Shown here: piece by piece, positions 33,578 through 42,520 of the stretch
Layout: every line of letters starts with the position of its first letter
Position numbering within the stretch: position 1 is the stretch's first letter
Assembly: GCA_020633315.1 (NCBI GenBank)
Contig: JACKDV010000009.1
Span: 88,501 to 152,500, forward strand
DNA from: Myxococcales bacterium
Lineage (GTDB): Bacteria; Myxococcota_A; Polyangia; Nannocystales; Nannocystaceae
DNA length: 64,000 nt
Direction of reading: 5' to 3'
Translations under genes and position numbers: made by a program
The notes under the pieces: model-generated
Seen by the model: the letters and a program-made list of their open reading frames with translations, nothing else
Told to the model about the DNA's origin: nothing
Database searches by the model: none

Positions 33578-34621
33578 ATGGCCCCAGCTTCGATCGCCCT
33601 GCTCGCCGCATGGCTGGGGGGTGGTCCGGAGCTCCATTGGGAAGCCCCTCCGCCGTGCCCGGATCAGGCGGCCGTGGAGGCGCGGCTCGCCGGCTACCTC
33701 GGAGACATCGAGACGCTGGGGTCGGCGGTCGTCGTGCGGGCCACCGTGCGCCCGCGCGACGCGGCCGAGGGCTGGGAGCTGACGCTGGTCGTCGAGCGCG
33801 GAGACCAGCGGCACGAGCGGGTGATCACCAACGACGCCTGCGAGGGGCTGGCCGAGTCCACCGCCCTGCTGACGACGATCGCCGTCGCAGCCGATCGCGT
33901 GGACCAGGAGCCGCGATCGAGCGCGTCGACTTCCTCCGATGGGCCGATGGACCCGGCGACGACCACCTCCGTCCCGGTGCCGCGTGGATCGGCGGACGGG
34001 CCCCCCACGGCCGAGCTCGCCCCGCAGCCCGTCGCTCCGGTCCACGGGCGGGACCCGAGCGCTCCCGCGGCTCGGGCCGATGCGCGGCCGGTGGGCGACG
34101 GCTCCACCGCGCGTGGCCTGGCGGCGTCCGTTCGGCTCTCGGGAGGCGTCGACCTGCGGCTGCTGCCCGTGGGCGCCGAGCTCGAGCTGGCGGTCGCGCT
34201 GTCGTGGCCCCACCTGCGGGTGGAGGTCCTGGGTCGCCATGCGATCCCACGCCGCTTCGAGTCGCCCTTGCTCGACATGGAGCTCAGGTCGTGGGCGTGG
34301 TCGATCGGCGGGCGTGGGTGCGGAGTGCTGGGCCCGACGCCGTGGCTCGACCTGCCGCTGTGCGCCGGCGTGGAGCTCGGCCAGATGGGGGGCTCCCTCG
34401 AGTCCGGGCAGAGCCGTGGCCCGACGCGCCAACCCTGGGCCGCGATCGATCTCTCGGCCAGCCTGCGGCTCGTGGTCCACCCACGGATCGCCCTGTGGCT
34501 CACCCCCGAAGCGATCCTTCGCATCGCCGGGCCCGACTACTACCTGGACGAGCTCTTGGTCCGTCGCACGCCCTGGGTGGGCGGGAGGACGATGTTCGGG
34601 GTGGAGGCTCGATTCTGGTGA
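33578..34621 (+). CDS. Secreted envelope protein of the ECF-sigma-associated type
   Basis: A 347-residue protein. The ATG at 33578 gives a short leader, MAPASIALLAAWLGGGP. The first part, HWEAPPPCPDQAAVEARLAG, then GWELTLVVERGDQRHERV and DACEGLAEST, matches a recurrent myxobacterial protein found next to ECF sigma factor genes. After a Pro/Ser/Thr linker, the C-terminal ~170 residues look like outer-membrane barrel strands (ASVRLSGGVDLRLLPVG, LELAVALSWPHLRVEVLG, LRSWAWSIGGRGCG). It is probably a periplasm/outer-membrane protein connected to the sigma factor that follows; its function is unknown. It starts 13 bp after the hybrid kinase stop. Confidence 0.68.
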   Translation: MAPASIALLAAWLGGGPELHWEAPPPCPDQAAVEARLAGYLGDIETLGSAVVVRATVRPRDAAEGWELTLVVERGDQRHERVITNDACEGLAESTALLTTIAVAADRVDQEPRSSASTSSDGPMDPATTTSVPVPRGSADGPPTAELAPQPVAPVHGRDPSAPAARADARPVGDGSTARGLAASVRLSGGVDLRLLPVGAELELAVALSWPHLRVEVLGRHAIPRRFESPLLDMELRSWAWSIGGRGCGVLGPTPWLDLPLCAGVELGQMGGSLESGQSRGPTRQPWAAIDLSASLRLVVHPRIALWLTPEAILRIAGPDYYLDELLVRRTPWVGGRTMFGVEARFW

Positions 34622-34667
34622 CGAATTCCTCGAGCGGCGGCAACCGTACCCCGAGGGCCCCTCGGAC

Positions 34668-35213
34668 GTGATCGCCGCGCGCAAGCTACGCAACACCGCC
34701 CTTCGGGACGGCCGCCTCCGCGAGCTCTACGAAGCCCACCTCGACTTCGTGTGGCGGAGCGCACGGCGGTTCGGCGCCTCTCGGGCCTGCCTCGACGACG
34801 TGGTCCAGGAGGTGTTCCTCGCGGCACATCGGGGGATGCAAGGCCGTCGCTCGGCTTCGGTCAAGGCCTGGCTGTACGGGATCACTCGCAACGTGGTCCG
34901 CATGCACCTGCGCAAGGAGGGACGCTACCGACGTCGAGTCGACGCGGTTCGAACGCTCGGCGTCGCCACCGAGGGACCGAGCCACGGTCGGCGCCACGAG
35001 GCCGCCGACCTGCTGGGTCGATTGCTCGAGGGGCTCTCGAGGCCCCTGCGCGAGGCGTACGTGCTCGTGGAGCTCGAGGGGATGACTGCGCTCGAGGTGG
35101 CCGAGGCCTGCGGCATCAACCCCAACACCGCCCAGTCGCGGGTACGGCGGGCTCGCATCGTGCTGCACGAGAAGCTGCGGGAGCTCGACGAGCGCGGGGA
35201 GGCGACGCGATGA
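34668..35213 (+). CDS. RNA polymerase ECF-type sigma factor
   Basis: A 181-residue sigma-70 family protein with only regions 2 and 4. Region 2: LRELYEAHLDFVWRSARRFG and DDVVQEVFLAAHRG, with the -10-recognition helix AWLYGITRNVVRMHLRKE. Region 4: LSRPLREAYVLVELEGMTAL followed by the helix-turn-helix EVAEACGINPNTAQSRVRRA. The GTG at 34668 is the start in frame; the frame is open further upstream but overlaps the previous gene. Its last four bases overlap the start of the next gene (ATGA), the usual sign of a co-translated anti-sigma factor. The promoters it reads are unknown. Confidence 0.92.
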   Translation: MIAARKLRNTALRDGRLRELYEAHLDFVWRSARRFGASRACLDDVVQEVFLAAHRGMQGRRSASVKAWLYGITRNVVRMHLRKEGRYRRRVDAVRTLGVATEGPSHGRRHEAADLLGRLLEGLSRPLREAYVLVELEGMTALEVAEACGINPNTAQSRVRRARIVLHEKLRELDERGEATR

Positions 35214-36031
35214 GCGATCGACGATGGTCCCTCGACGAGCTCGTGGCCGCGGCCCGAGAGCACGACCGTCCCTCCGAGCGGGCTCGTCGGCGAGGGTGGG
35301 CCGCGATCGAGGCCGCGATCGCGGCGGGCCCGGTCCCTCCCGAGGGCTCCGGCGGAGGCTCGGGCGGGGGCCAGGCCTCGACGGGAGGCGCGGCGGGCTC
35401 GGCCGCCGCGAGCTCCTCCGCGATCTCGGGCACCACCATCGGGCTGGCGGTGGTGGTGGTGGCATCGGTGGTGGGGCTCGCCGGGGTGTGGCGCGAGCCT
35501 GCGGCCACGCCTCGTCCGAGGCCTCCCACCGCGATCGAGCGAGCGCCGACCGTGGGCTCGAGCGAGGTGATGGTGAGCGGCCCGTCCTCCGAGGTCGGGA
35601 CGGAGACCGCGAGCCCTCCGGTCGCCCCACGGTCCGCCGAGGCCGAGGCCGTCGAGGCAGCTCCCGAGCACCACCGCGCTCGGCGACCGGTGAGGGTCGA
35701 GCCGGCGACCGCAGCTCCCGAGGTGGCTCCGATCTCGCGGCCCGATTCCCTGGTCGAGCAGGCGCGCGTGCTCGGTCAGGCGTGGAAGGCGATGGACGAG
35801 GGAGACCACGAGCGAGCGCTGGTGCTCGTGCGACGACATGCCCTTCGCTTCCCCGAGAGCCCGCTGGCTCCCGAGCGCGAGGCGTGTCGGATGATCGCTC
35901 GGTGCCTGCGCCACGAGCCGAGCGCGACCACCGAGGCGAGGGACTACCTGCGCCGCAACCCTCGGGCTCCGCACGCCGCTCGAGTCGAGCGAGCCTGTGG
36001 CGTCGACGAACCAAACGGCGATCCGCAGTGA
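35210..36031 (+). CDS. Single-pass membrane protein, probable anti-sigma factor
   Basis: A 273-residue protein whose ATG overlaps the sigma factor stop by four bases (ATGA). Residues 1-65 are cytoplasmic and end in a Gly/Ser-rich linker, with no zinc-binding HxxxCxxC anti-sigma motif. A single membrane helix spans ~68-88 (TIGLAVVVVASVVGLAGVW). A Pro/Glu-rich periplasmic linker follows, then a TPR-like helical end (LVEQARVLGQAWKAMDEGDH, ERALVLVRRHALRFPESPL). Topology and overlap make it the likely regulator of the preceding ECF sigma factor; similar anti-sigma proteins without zinc occur in myxobacteria. Not demonstrated by sequence alone. Confidence 0.72.
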   Translation: MSDRRWSLDELVAAAREHDRPSERARRRGWAAIEAAIAAGPVPPEGSGGGSGGGQASTGGAAGSAAASSSAISGTTIGLAVVVVASVVGLAGVWREPAATPRPRPPTAIERAPTVGSSEVMVSGPSSEVGTETASPPVAPRSAEAEAVEAAPEHHRARRPVRVEPATAAPEVAPISRPDSLVEQARVLGQAWKAMDEGDHERALVLVRRHALRFPESPLAPEREACRMIARCLRHEPSATTEARDYLRRNPRAPHAARVERACGVDEPNGDPQ

Positions 36032-36065
36032 CGATGACCAGGGGTCGGTGGCAACGAGGGAGCGG

Positions 36066-38651
36066 ATGGCCGCTCGATTCGAACGCTTGGTCCCCTCGCT
36101 GTGCCTGACGCTCTTGGTCCCGCCGGGCTGCGCTCCCACCCGCATCCAGCTCGGGGGGTGGGACGACGATGGCGGCGGCGGGGGCACGGGCGGCACGACG
36201 GCTGGCCCCTCGCCGGGCTCGCTCGACGGCTCCGAGACGGGCGGGGGCGATGGCTCCCTGGGCTCGAGCACCGGATCCGTCGACGGCTGCGGCGCTCCCT
36301 ACCTTGCGTTCGACGTGGACCAAGCGGGCGGCTGGCAACGATCGAGCGTCGCATCCAGCGGCCCGCTGGGCCCGGTGACGGCCCCATCGCGGGATGGCTC
36401 GGCCATCGAGTGCGCCGTGGAGAGCGGCACCTCCCACGACGCTCGCTGCTACCGCGAGCTGACGTCGACGCTGGAGCTGGGCGCCGTGGTGCAGCGATTC
36501 CAGCTCTGGTACGACCCTCCGACGACCTTCGCCGACGAGGGTGCGCCGTCCGTGGTCCCGGCGATCGAGGTGGGCCTGGACCACTATGGCGAGGGCGCCC
36601 ATCGGCGTCTGGCCCTCCAGTGGCACAACGCGGGGGCAGCGATCGCGGGCTGGCGATACTGGGATCCCGCGGCCGGAGCCTGGCGGCCGACCGGGGTCGC
36701 GCAGGAGCTCGAGCCCGAGAGCTGGCACTGGCTGGAGCTGCGGGGGCGCCTCACCGAGACCGGGGTGGCGTACGAGCGGTTCACCGTCGACGGGCAGGTC
36801 CACTCCCTCGGCGGCGTCGAGCTGGGCCATGCCAGCGCCGAGCCCGGGCTCGAGGGGACCACGGTGATGGTCCAGGCCGATGCCAACGCCAGCGGCGACC
36901 CCTGGCGCTTGGTGGTCGACGCCGTCGACGTGCAGGCGTGCAGCGATCTCGAGTGCGACGACCCCCTCACGTGGTTTCCCGATCTGGACATGGACGGCCA
37001 CGGCGACGTGCGGGGCGCCATCACGGCGTGCACCGCCCCGAGCGGCTACGTGGAGGCGTCGGACGACTGCGACGACGACGATCCGCTCATGCGGCCCGGT
37101 GTCGCGCCCCGCGGAGGTCTCGACTTCGATCCCCCGCTCGTGGGCCAGATCCTGGGAGACGTGGAGCCGACGAGCTGGGACGTGTACGTCGATGGGCACG
37201 GCTCGATGGCCAACCTCTCGGCCGGAGGTGGCTGTGCCGGCATGGACCTGGACTACTCGCTGGTCGCGGGCCCCGAGGACGACTGGGTGGTCGCCCGCCG
37301 GGAGCTGCCGCCGACCGATCTGGGCGGCGCCGACTTCTTGCTCGTCCCCTTCGCCGGAGAGGAGGTCGCGCCCCGGACCCTCGAGATCAAGCTCCAGGAC
37401 GGCGACGGCTGCATGACCATGCAGTCCCTGGAGCTGGTGACCGACCTGCCCGTGTGCCGCACGGCGGTGCTCCGGATGGAGGGATTCACCGTGCCCGGGG
37501 CCGCGAGCTGCGGGGGCACGACCGATCCCAGCAACATCACCGCGATCGAGATCGGGATCAGCGAGGCCGGTGCCGCGATGACCGACTCGGGGGTGCTGGG
37601 CACCGTGAGCCTCGGCCCCATTCGCTTCGCCACCGACGCCGAGCTGCGCCGCCCGATGACCAGCTTCGAGTGCAGCGGCCCTCGGGGGGACGTGATGGCA
37701 CGGATCGCACGCCGCCTGCTCCTCGAGCAGCGGCCGCACGGGCTGGTCCCCAGCTGGTACGACGAGACGCCCAACTACAACACCTATACCCAGGCGATGG
37801 CGCTGGTCGTCTTGTCGCTGGAGCACGCTCGCAGCGGGAACCCGGCCTACCGCGCGGGGGCCGAGGCGCTCGCGCAGCGGCTCCTCGCGATGCAGGGGCA
37901 GACCGTGGGGCTCGGCGCATGGTCCGATCTGTACGAGGACGATGGCCACGGCGGCCTACAGGGGCTGCCCTCGGCCTCGGTGAGCACCGTCGCCCGCACG
38001 GTGATCGGCCTGCGGATCTTCCTGGCTCATGCCTCGCCCGCCGACCCGAGCCCCCATGAGCTCGCGATCGCCGACGCGGCGGCCTGGATCGAGGCCCAAC
38101 CCGATCTCTCGTCGCGAGGGACCGTCGATCTGATCTCCGCCTACTTCGCCATGCTCGCGGCCGGGAGCCCGAGGGCGGCCAGCGACATCGCGATGGAGCT
38201 GATGACCAGCCGCTGGGATGCCGCCGATCGATACTTCCCCATGTCGGCCGATGGCCCATACCTCGCGATCGACGTGATGTGCGGGTGGGGCTCGGAGCTG
38301 CTGCGTCGCGAGGGGCTCGAGCTCGAGGCCCTGGAGAGCTGCGGCCTCGCGGCTGGGATCTTCCCCGTGAGTAGCTTCGACGACGCGGTGGCCGGCCTGG
38401 GCGATATCGCGGGGCCGTGGCAGCCCTCGGTCGAGCTCACGGGCTCGTACGCCCACGCGGGCGGGCTCGGGGCCGAGACCGTGCTCGAGCAGATGCTCGC
38501 GCTCGAGGATCCGGCGAGCCCCGGGGCATTCCCGGGCGCGGTCGCAGACTTCGAGGGAGGACCCGGCTGGAACACCTCGATGCACGGCATCTCGCCGTCC
38601 TCGTGGGTGTACCTGGCGCTCCACGGGCCCGGCTGGCTCCGCGCCCTCTGA
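36066..38651 (+). CDS. Large lipoprotein with MopE-like motif and C-terminal helical domain, copy A
   Basis: An 861-residue lipoprotein, 34 bp after the anti-sigma candidate. The ATG at 36066 gives a leader ending LLVPPGC and then a Gly/Ser/Thr linker. Residues ~85-300 form a probable concanavalin-like jelly-roll (RFQLWYDPPTTF, VGLDHYGEGAHRRLALQWHN). A MopE-type metal-binding motif follows: WFPDLDMDGHGDV, PSGYVEASDDCDDDDPL. Then comes a second jelly-roll-like region and, from ~560, a helical domain like an alpha/alpha toroid (NYNTYTQAMALVVLSLEHAR, ARTVIGLRIFLAHASP). It shares this plan with the next gene. Surface localisation and a carbohydrate- or metal-binding role are inferred. Confidence 0.8.
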   Translation: MAARFERLVPSLCLTLLVPPGCAPTRIQLGGWDDDGGGGGTGGTTAGPSPGSLDGSETGGGDGSLGSSTGSVDGCGAPYLAFDVDQAGGWQRSSVASSGPLGPVTAPSRDGSAIECAVESGTSHDARCYRELTSTLELGAVVQRFQLWYDPPTTFADEGAPSVVPAIEVGLDHYGEGAHRRLALQWHNAGAAIAGWRYWDPAAGAWRPTGVAQELEPESWHWLELRGRLTETGVAYERFTVDGQVHSLGGVELGHASAEPGLEGTTVMVQADANASGDPWRLVVDAVDVQACSDLECDDPLTWFPDLDMDGHGDVRGAITACTAPSGYVEASDDCDDDDPLMRPGVAPRGGLDFDPPLVGQILGDVEPTSWDVYVDGHGSMANLSAGGGCAGMDLDYSLVAGPEDDWVVARRELPPTDLGGADFLLVPFAGEEVAPRTLEIKLQDGDGCMTMQSLELVTDLPVCRTAVLRMEGFTVPGAASCGGTTDPSNITAIEIGISEAGAAMTDSGVLGTVSLGPIRFATDAELRRPMTSFECSGPRGDVMARIARRLLLEQRPHGLVPSWYDETPNYNTYTQAMALVVLSLEHARSGNPAYRAGAEALAQRLLAMQGQTVGLGAWSDLYEDDGHGGLQGLPSASVSTVARTVIGLRIFLAHASPADPSPHELAIADAAAWIEAQPDLSSRGTVDLISAYFAMLAAGSPRAASDIAMELMTSRWDAADRYFPMSADGPYLAIDVMCGWGSELLRREGLELEALESCGLAAGIFPVSSFDDAVAGLGDIAGPWQPSVELTGSYAHAGGLGAETVLEQMLALEDPASPGAFPGAVADFEGGPGWNTSMHGISPSSWVYLALHGPGWLRAL

Positions 38652-38683
38652 TCGACCGACCCGTCGCCTTCCGTGGCGGTGTC

Positions 38684-38717
38684 CCGAGCCGGTGGGCCTG
38701 GCCCGCCTCGGGCTCGG
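38684..38717 (+). repeat. Intergenic hairpin between the two paralogous lipoprotein genes
   Basis: CCGAGCC (38684-38690) pairs with GGCTCGG (38711-38717), and GGTGGGCC (38691-38698) with GGCCCGCC (38100-series positions 38700-38707, one G-T pair), around a one-base centre with a small bulge. It has no T-tract. It could attenuate transcription into the second gene or stabilise the message of the first. Confidence 0.4.
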
Positions 38718-38756
38718 TGCGCCCATCCGTCCACCGCAGATGAGGAACACACGACC

Positions 38757-41375
38757 ATGACCCAGCATCGGCTCCCTTCCATCGTCCCCCTCCTCTCGCT
38801 CCCCGTGCTCGGGCTCGGGCTCGGCGGCTGTCCATCATCCTCACCCCCGATGGAGACCGACGGCAGCTCGACCGGTAGCGACGGGGTCATGGCCGCCGAC
38901 GAGAGCTCGACCGACGGGGGCACGGAGACGAGCGCGAGTAGCTCGGGCGATGGGGGCGGTTGCTCGCCAGGCACCTGTGCCTGGGAGGGTCTGCACGATC
39001 TCGACGACCGCGGACCATGGGAGGCACGCGTGGAGTCGAGCGGAGGAGGGGGGCGACCCGAGGCGCGGCTCGAGAGCGTCGTGGCCCCCGCCGCGGACGG
39101 AGCCTCGATCGCGTGTGGGATCGCGGGGGGCGATTCGCTCTCGGGCGTTCGTTGCCACCGCGACCTGCCGGCCGTGGAGGACGCCAGGGCCTTGGTGATG
39201 CGCACGCGCTTCTGGCTCGAGTCGGAGGGCCTCGAAGGCGAGGGCCCGGCGGGCGTCCACGGGCTCGCGCTCGGCACCAGCCAGCGGCACGGCGAGCGGC
39301 GATGGGAGCTCGCGCTGAGGTGGCGGCGCGAGCCCGGCTGCGAGCCGGGCTGGTACTACTGGGATCCACGCGCCGCGGAGCCGTGGGTGTCGCTCGGCAT
39401 CTCCCAGACGCTCCGCGCGGAGCACTGGCACTCCCTGGAGATCTGGGGAGCGATCGAGCCGAAGGGCGGCGCTCGCTACGAGCGCATCGTGATCGACGGC
39501 GAGGAGCACCCGCTCGATCTCGAGGTGTCGGCGACGATGGAGCCGGGCGAGGCCGACCGGCTCTCCGTGGCCGTGCAGGTCGATGGCAACGACGCCGAGC
39601 GGCCCCATGCGGTGGTGCTCGATCAGCTCGACCTCGAGTGGCACCTGGGCGAGCGCTGCGAGGATGCATCGACGTTCTACCGCGATGCCGACGGCGACGG
39701 CTTCGGAGTCGAAGGCGACGCCGTCGTGGCCTGTGAGCCTCCCGCCGGCTACGTGAGCGAGGCCGGCGACTGCGACGACGACGACTCGCTGATGGCCCCC
39801 GGGAGCGGGCTGGGGCTGGACTTCGATCCGCTCGCCGTGGGCACGCCGCTGTGGCCCGGCCTGGTCGCCGATCCCGACGACTGGCAGACCTTCACCAGCG
39901 CGGGCTCCATGCTGGTGCTCGGCGTCGGCCCGGGGCTCGTGATGGGCTACGAGCTGCCCGAGAACGCCCCGGGGGTTCCCGAGCACGACTGGGTCGTGGC
40001 GCGCCGCGAGCTGCCGGGTCGCGCCGATCTCGGGGCCGCGGACTTCCTGCTGGTGCCGATGCAGGGCTCCTCGGGCGCGGCACCGCGGACCCTCGAGGTC
40101 AAGCTCCAGGACGCCAACGGCTGCATGGCCATCGTGCCGCTCACCGAGCTCACCGGCCTGACCCCGCGCCGGACGGCGGTCATCGCCATGGAGCGGTTCG
40201 CGAGCTGCGGGACGGGCTCGAGCACGGACCTCGGCTCGATCGTCGCCCTGGAGATCGGGATCAGTGAGGTCGGCCCCGGCGGTCCCTCGGCCGACGCCGC
40301 CAGCGGTCACGTGATGATCGACGACATCCACTGGGCCACCGCCGAGGAGCTGAGGCGGCCCACGTCCGCGTTCGAGTGCGTGCCGCCGCAGGGCGACGTG
40401 ATGGGCCGGATCGCCGATCGCTTCGTCCTCGAGCAGGGGCCCAGCGGCCTGATCCGTACGTGGTTCCCGGAGTCGCCGGGGAGCTACAACGCCTACGCGC
40501 AGGCGATGGCGCTCATCGTGCTCTCGCTGGAGCACGGGCGCACGGGGCAGGGGTCGTACGCTCAGGCCGCGACCGCGATCGCCTCGCAGCTGGTCGCGCT
40601 GCAGGACGCGTACTCGCTGGGCGGCGAGTGGGCCGATCTCTACGTCGACGGTCCGGGCGGGCAGGTCGTGCCCGCGACCGGTCCGTGGGTGGGGAGCCAC
40701 GCCTGGGTGATGATCGGGCTGCGGGTGTTCCTCGACGAGGTGGCCGTGCCCGATCCCACGGGCTACCAGGCCGCGCTCTCGCTCGGGGCCAGCTGGCTGG
40801 ACGGCGAGCGCGTGGCATACAGCGGAGGCACGGGGGGCGTGACCAGCGGGACCGAGGGCAACGTGTCGACCTACTTCGCGCTTCGTGCAGCGGGCGAGGA
40901 GCCGCTCGACCTCGCCGACTACTTGATGGCCGAGCACTGGGACTCGGAAGACCAGTGGCTACGCATGGGGAGCGACTACTGGGGCATTGCGCTCGACGTG
41001 GTGTGCAACTGGGGCGCCGAGCTGTTGCGCGATGCCGGCTACGATGCCGAAGCCCTCGCGACCTGCGGGCTCGCCAGCGGGATCTTCCCCGTGCGCTCGT
41101 TCGACGATCTCGTCTCCGGGCTGGGTGACATTGCAGGACCATGGCAGCCGACCGTGGAGTTCACCGCCCAGTACTCGAGCACCGGCGGCAGGGGGGCAGT
41201 CGAGCTCGTCGACTCGCTGCTGTTGCTCGAGGACCCGACGCTGCCGGGTGCGTTCCCCGGTGCCGTCGACGACTTCCCGGGGGGCGACGGCTGGAACACC
41301 GCGATGACCGGGATCGCCCCTTCGGCCTGGGTCTATCTGGCGCTGCACGGACCGGGCCTGCTGCGCGACCTGTAG
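38757..41375 (+). CDS. Large lipoprotein with MopE-like motif and C-terminal helical domain, copy B
   Basis: An 872-residue paralogue of the preceding gene. The leader ends LGLGGC and is followed by the same kind of Ser/Thr/Asp linker. The order is identical: jelly-roll-like region (WELALRWRREPGC), MopE motif FYRDADGDGFGVEG and PAGYVSEAGDCDDDDSL, a middle region (WVVARRELPG, ADFLLVPMQG) also found in copy A as WVVARRELPP and ADFLLVPFAG, and the helical end SYNAYAQAMALIVLSLEHGR. The duplication is therefore tandem and complete. Both copies lie downstream of the ECF sigma/anti-sigma genes, so they may be its targets. Function unknown; surface metal- or sugar-binding is suggested by the domains. 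Confidence 0.8.
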   Translation: MTQHRLPSIVPLLSLPVLGLGLGGCPSSSPPMETDGSSTGSDGVMAADESSTDGGTETSASSSGDGGGCSPGTCAWEGLHDLDDRGPWEARVESSGGGGRPEARLESVVAPAADGASIACGIAGGDSLSGVRCHRDLPAVEDARALVMRTRFWLESEGLEGEGPAGVHGLALGTSQRHGERRWELALRWRREPGCEPGWYYWDPRAAEPWVSLGISQTLRAEHWHSLEIWGAIEPKGGARYERIVIDGEEHPLDLEVSATMEPGEADRLSVAVQVDGNDAERPHAVVLDQLDLEWHLGERCEDASTFYRDADGDGFGVEGDAVVACEPPAGYVSEAGDCDDDDSLMAPGSGLGLDFDPLAVGTPLWPGLVADPDDWQTFTSAGSMLVLGVGPGLVMGYELPENAPGVPEHDWVVARRELPGRADLGAADFLLVPMQGSSGAAPRTLEVKLQDANGCMAIVPLTELTGLTPRRTAVIAMERFASCGTGSSTDLGSIVALEIGISEVGPGGPSADAASGHVMIDDIHWATAEELRRPTSAFECVPPQGDVMGRIADRFVLEQGPSGLIRTWFPESPGSYNAYAQAMALIVLSLEHGRTGQGSYAQAATAIASQLVALQDAYSLGGEWADLYVDGPGGQVVPATGPWVGSHAWVMIGLRVFLDEVAVPDPTGYQAALSLGASWLDGERVAYSGGTGGVTSGTEGNVSTYFALRAAGEEPLDLADYLMAEHWDSEDQWLRMGSDYWGIALDVVCNWGAELLRDAGYDAEALATCGLASGIFPVRSFDDLVSGLGDIAGPWQPTVEFTAQYSSTGGRGAVELVDSLLLLEDPTLPGAFPGAVDDFPGGDGWNTAMTGIAPSAWVYLALHGPGLLRDL

Positions 41376-41449
41376 TGCCCGAGCGCCGGAGAGCGACGGG
41401 CCGCTGCTTGCTCGCGGCCGCTGCGACGTCGAGCAACGAGCCACGCCCC

Positions 41450-42520
41450 TCACCGGCTGCGGCCGCGGCGGTCGAGCAGCCGCCGCGCCGCGGCGCGTAC
41501 CTGCGGATCCTCGTCCTCCGCGGCTCGCCGGGCCGCCTCCCGCTCGGCGTCGGTGGCCGGACCCTCGCGGTTGCCCAGGGCGAGCAGCACGTTCCGTCGC
41601 ATCGATCGCCGCGGGATCCGACGCAGCGCGGTGTGCTTGACGAACGAGCGGTAGCGGGCGCTCGCCACGTTGGCCAGCTCGACCAGGTCGGGAGCACGGT
41701 CGCGCCCGGGCGGGGGCTCGATCCACGCCGCGGCGGGCACCCGGGCCTCCCGCTCGCGCCCGCCGTTGTAGGGACAGACCTCCTGGCACGCGTCGCAGCC
41801 GGCGATCCGCTCGCCCATCGCGTCGGCGAGCGCGGGCTCGATCGCGCGGCGGTGCTCGATGGTGAGGTACGAGATGCAGCGCCGCGGATCGAGCTGCCCG
41901 GGCGTCACGAAGGCGGCGGTGGGGCAGGCGTCGAGGCAGCGGGTGCACTGTCCGCAGGCATCCCAGCCCACGGTGGCGGGATCGGGCACGGCATCGGGTC
42001 CGCGCAGCTCGGCGGTGCACAGCAGCGCCCCCAGCAGCACGGTGGAGCCCAGCCCGGGCACGATGAGGCAGCCGTGCTTGCCCAGGAAGCCCAGGCCCGC
42101 GAGCGCGGCCGCGGCCCGCTCGAGCAGCGGCTTGGTATCCACGCACACCAGGGTGCGGATCTTCGGCAGGCGGGCGTGCAGGTGCTCGGCGAGGCGATCG
42201 AGGCGGCGATGGATCACCGTGTGGTAGTCGGCGCTGCGGGCATAGCGGGCGACGGGGCCGGGCTCGCCGCGGTAGGGCACGGCCGCCACCAGCACGGTGC
42301 GCGCCCCCTCGAGCATGCGCGCGGGATCCTTGCGGACCTCACGGGTGCGCGCCATGAACTCCATCTCGCCGTGGTGTCCCGCATCGAGGTGCTCGTCGAG
42401 CCGTGCCCGCGCGGGAGCGAAGCCGGGGTGATCCAGCCGCACCGCGCCCAGGCGCAGCAGCCCCTCGTCGTGGGCGAGGCCGGCGAGCTCCTCCAGCAGC
42501 GCGGGGGTCAGCGCGCTCAT
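41450..42520 (-). CDS. queG: Epoxyqueuosine reductase
   Basis: QueG reduces epoxyqueuosine to queuosine in the wobble position of tRNAs, using cobalamin and two [4Fe-4S] clusters. The 356-residue product has the N-terminal cobalamin fold (LDEHLDAGHHGEMEFM, VLVAAVPYRGEPGPVARYAR, the conserved DYH in SADYHTVI, then VDTKPLLERAAAALAGLGFL) and the ferredoxin cysteines CGQCTRCLDACPTAAF and CDACQEVCPYN. C-terminal HEAT-like helices end with DPQVRAAARRLLDR. The ATG at 42520 overlaps the Nudix gene's stop by four bases, so the two are translated together. No other queuosine gene is in the window. Confidence 0.95.
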   Translation of the reverse strand: MSALTPALLEELAGLAHDEGLLRLGAVRLDHPGFAPARARLDEHLDAGHHGEMEFMARTREVRKDPARMLEGARTVLVAAVPYRGEPGPVARYARSADYHTVIHRRLDRLAEHLHARLPKIRTLVCVDTKPLLERAAAALAGLGFLGKHGCLIVPGLGSTVLLGALLCTAELRGPDAVPDPATVGWDACGQCTRCLDACPTAAFVTPGQLDPRRCISYLTIEHRRAIEPALADAMGERIAGCDACQEVCPYNGGREREARVPAAAWIEPPPGRDRAPDLVELANVASARYRSFVKHTALRRIPRRSMRRNVLLALGNREGPATDAEREAARRAAEDEDPQVRAAARRLLDRRGRSR

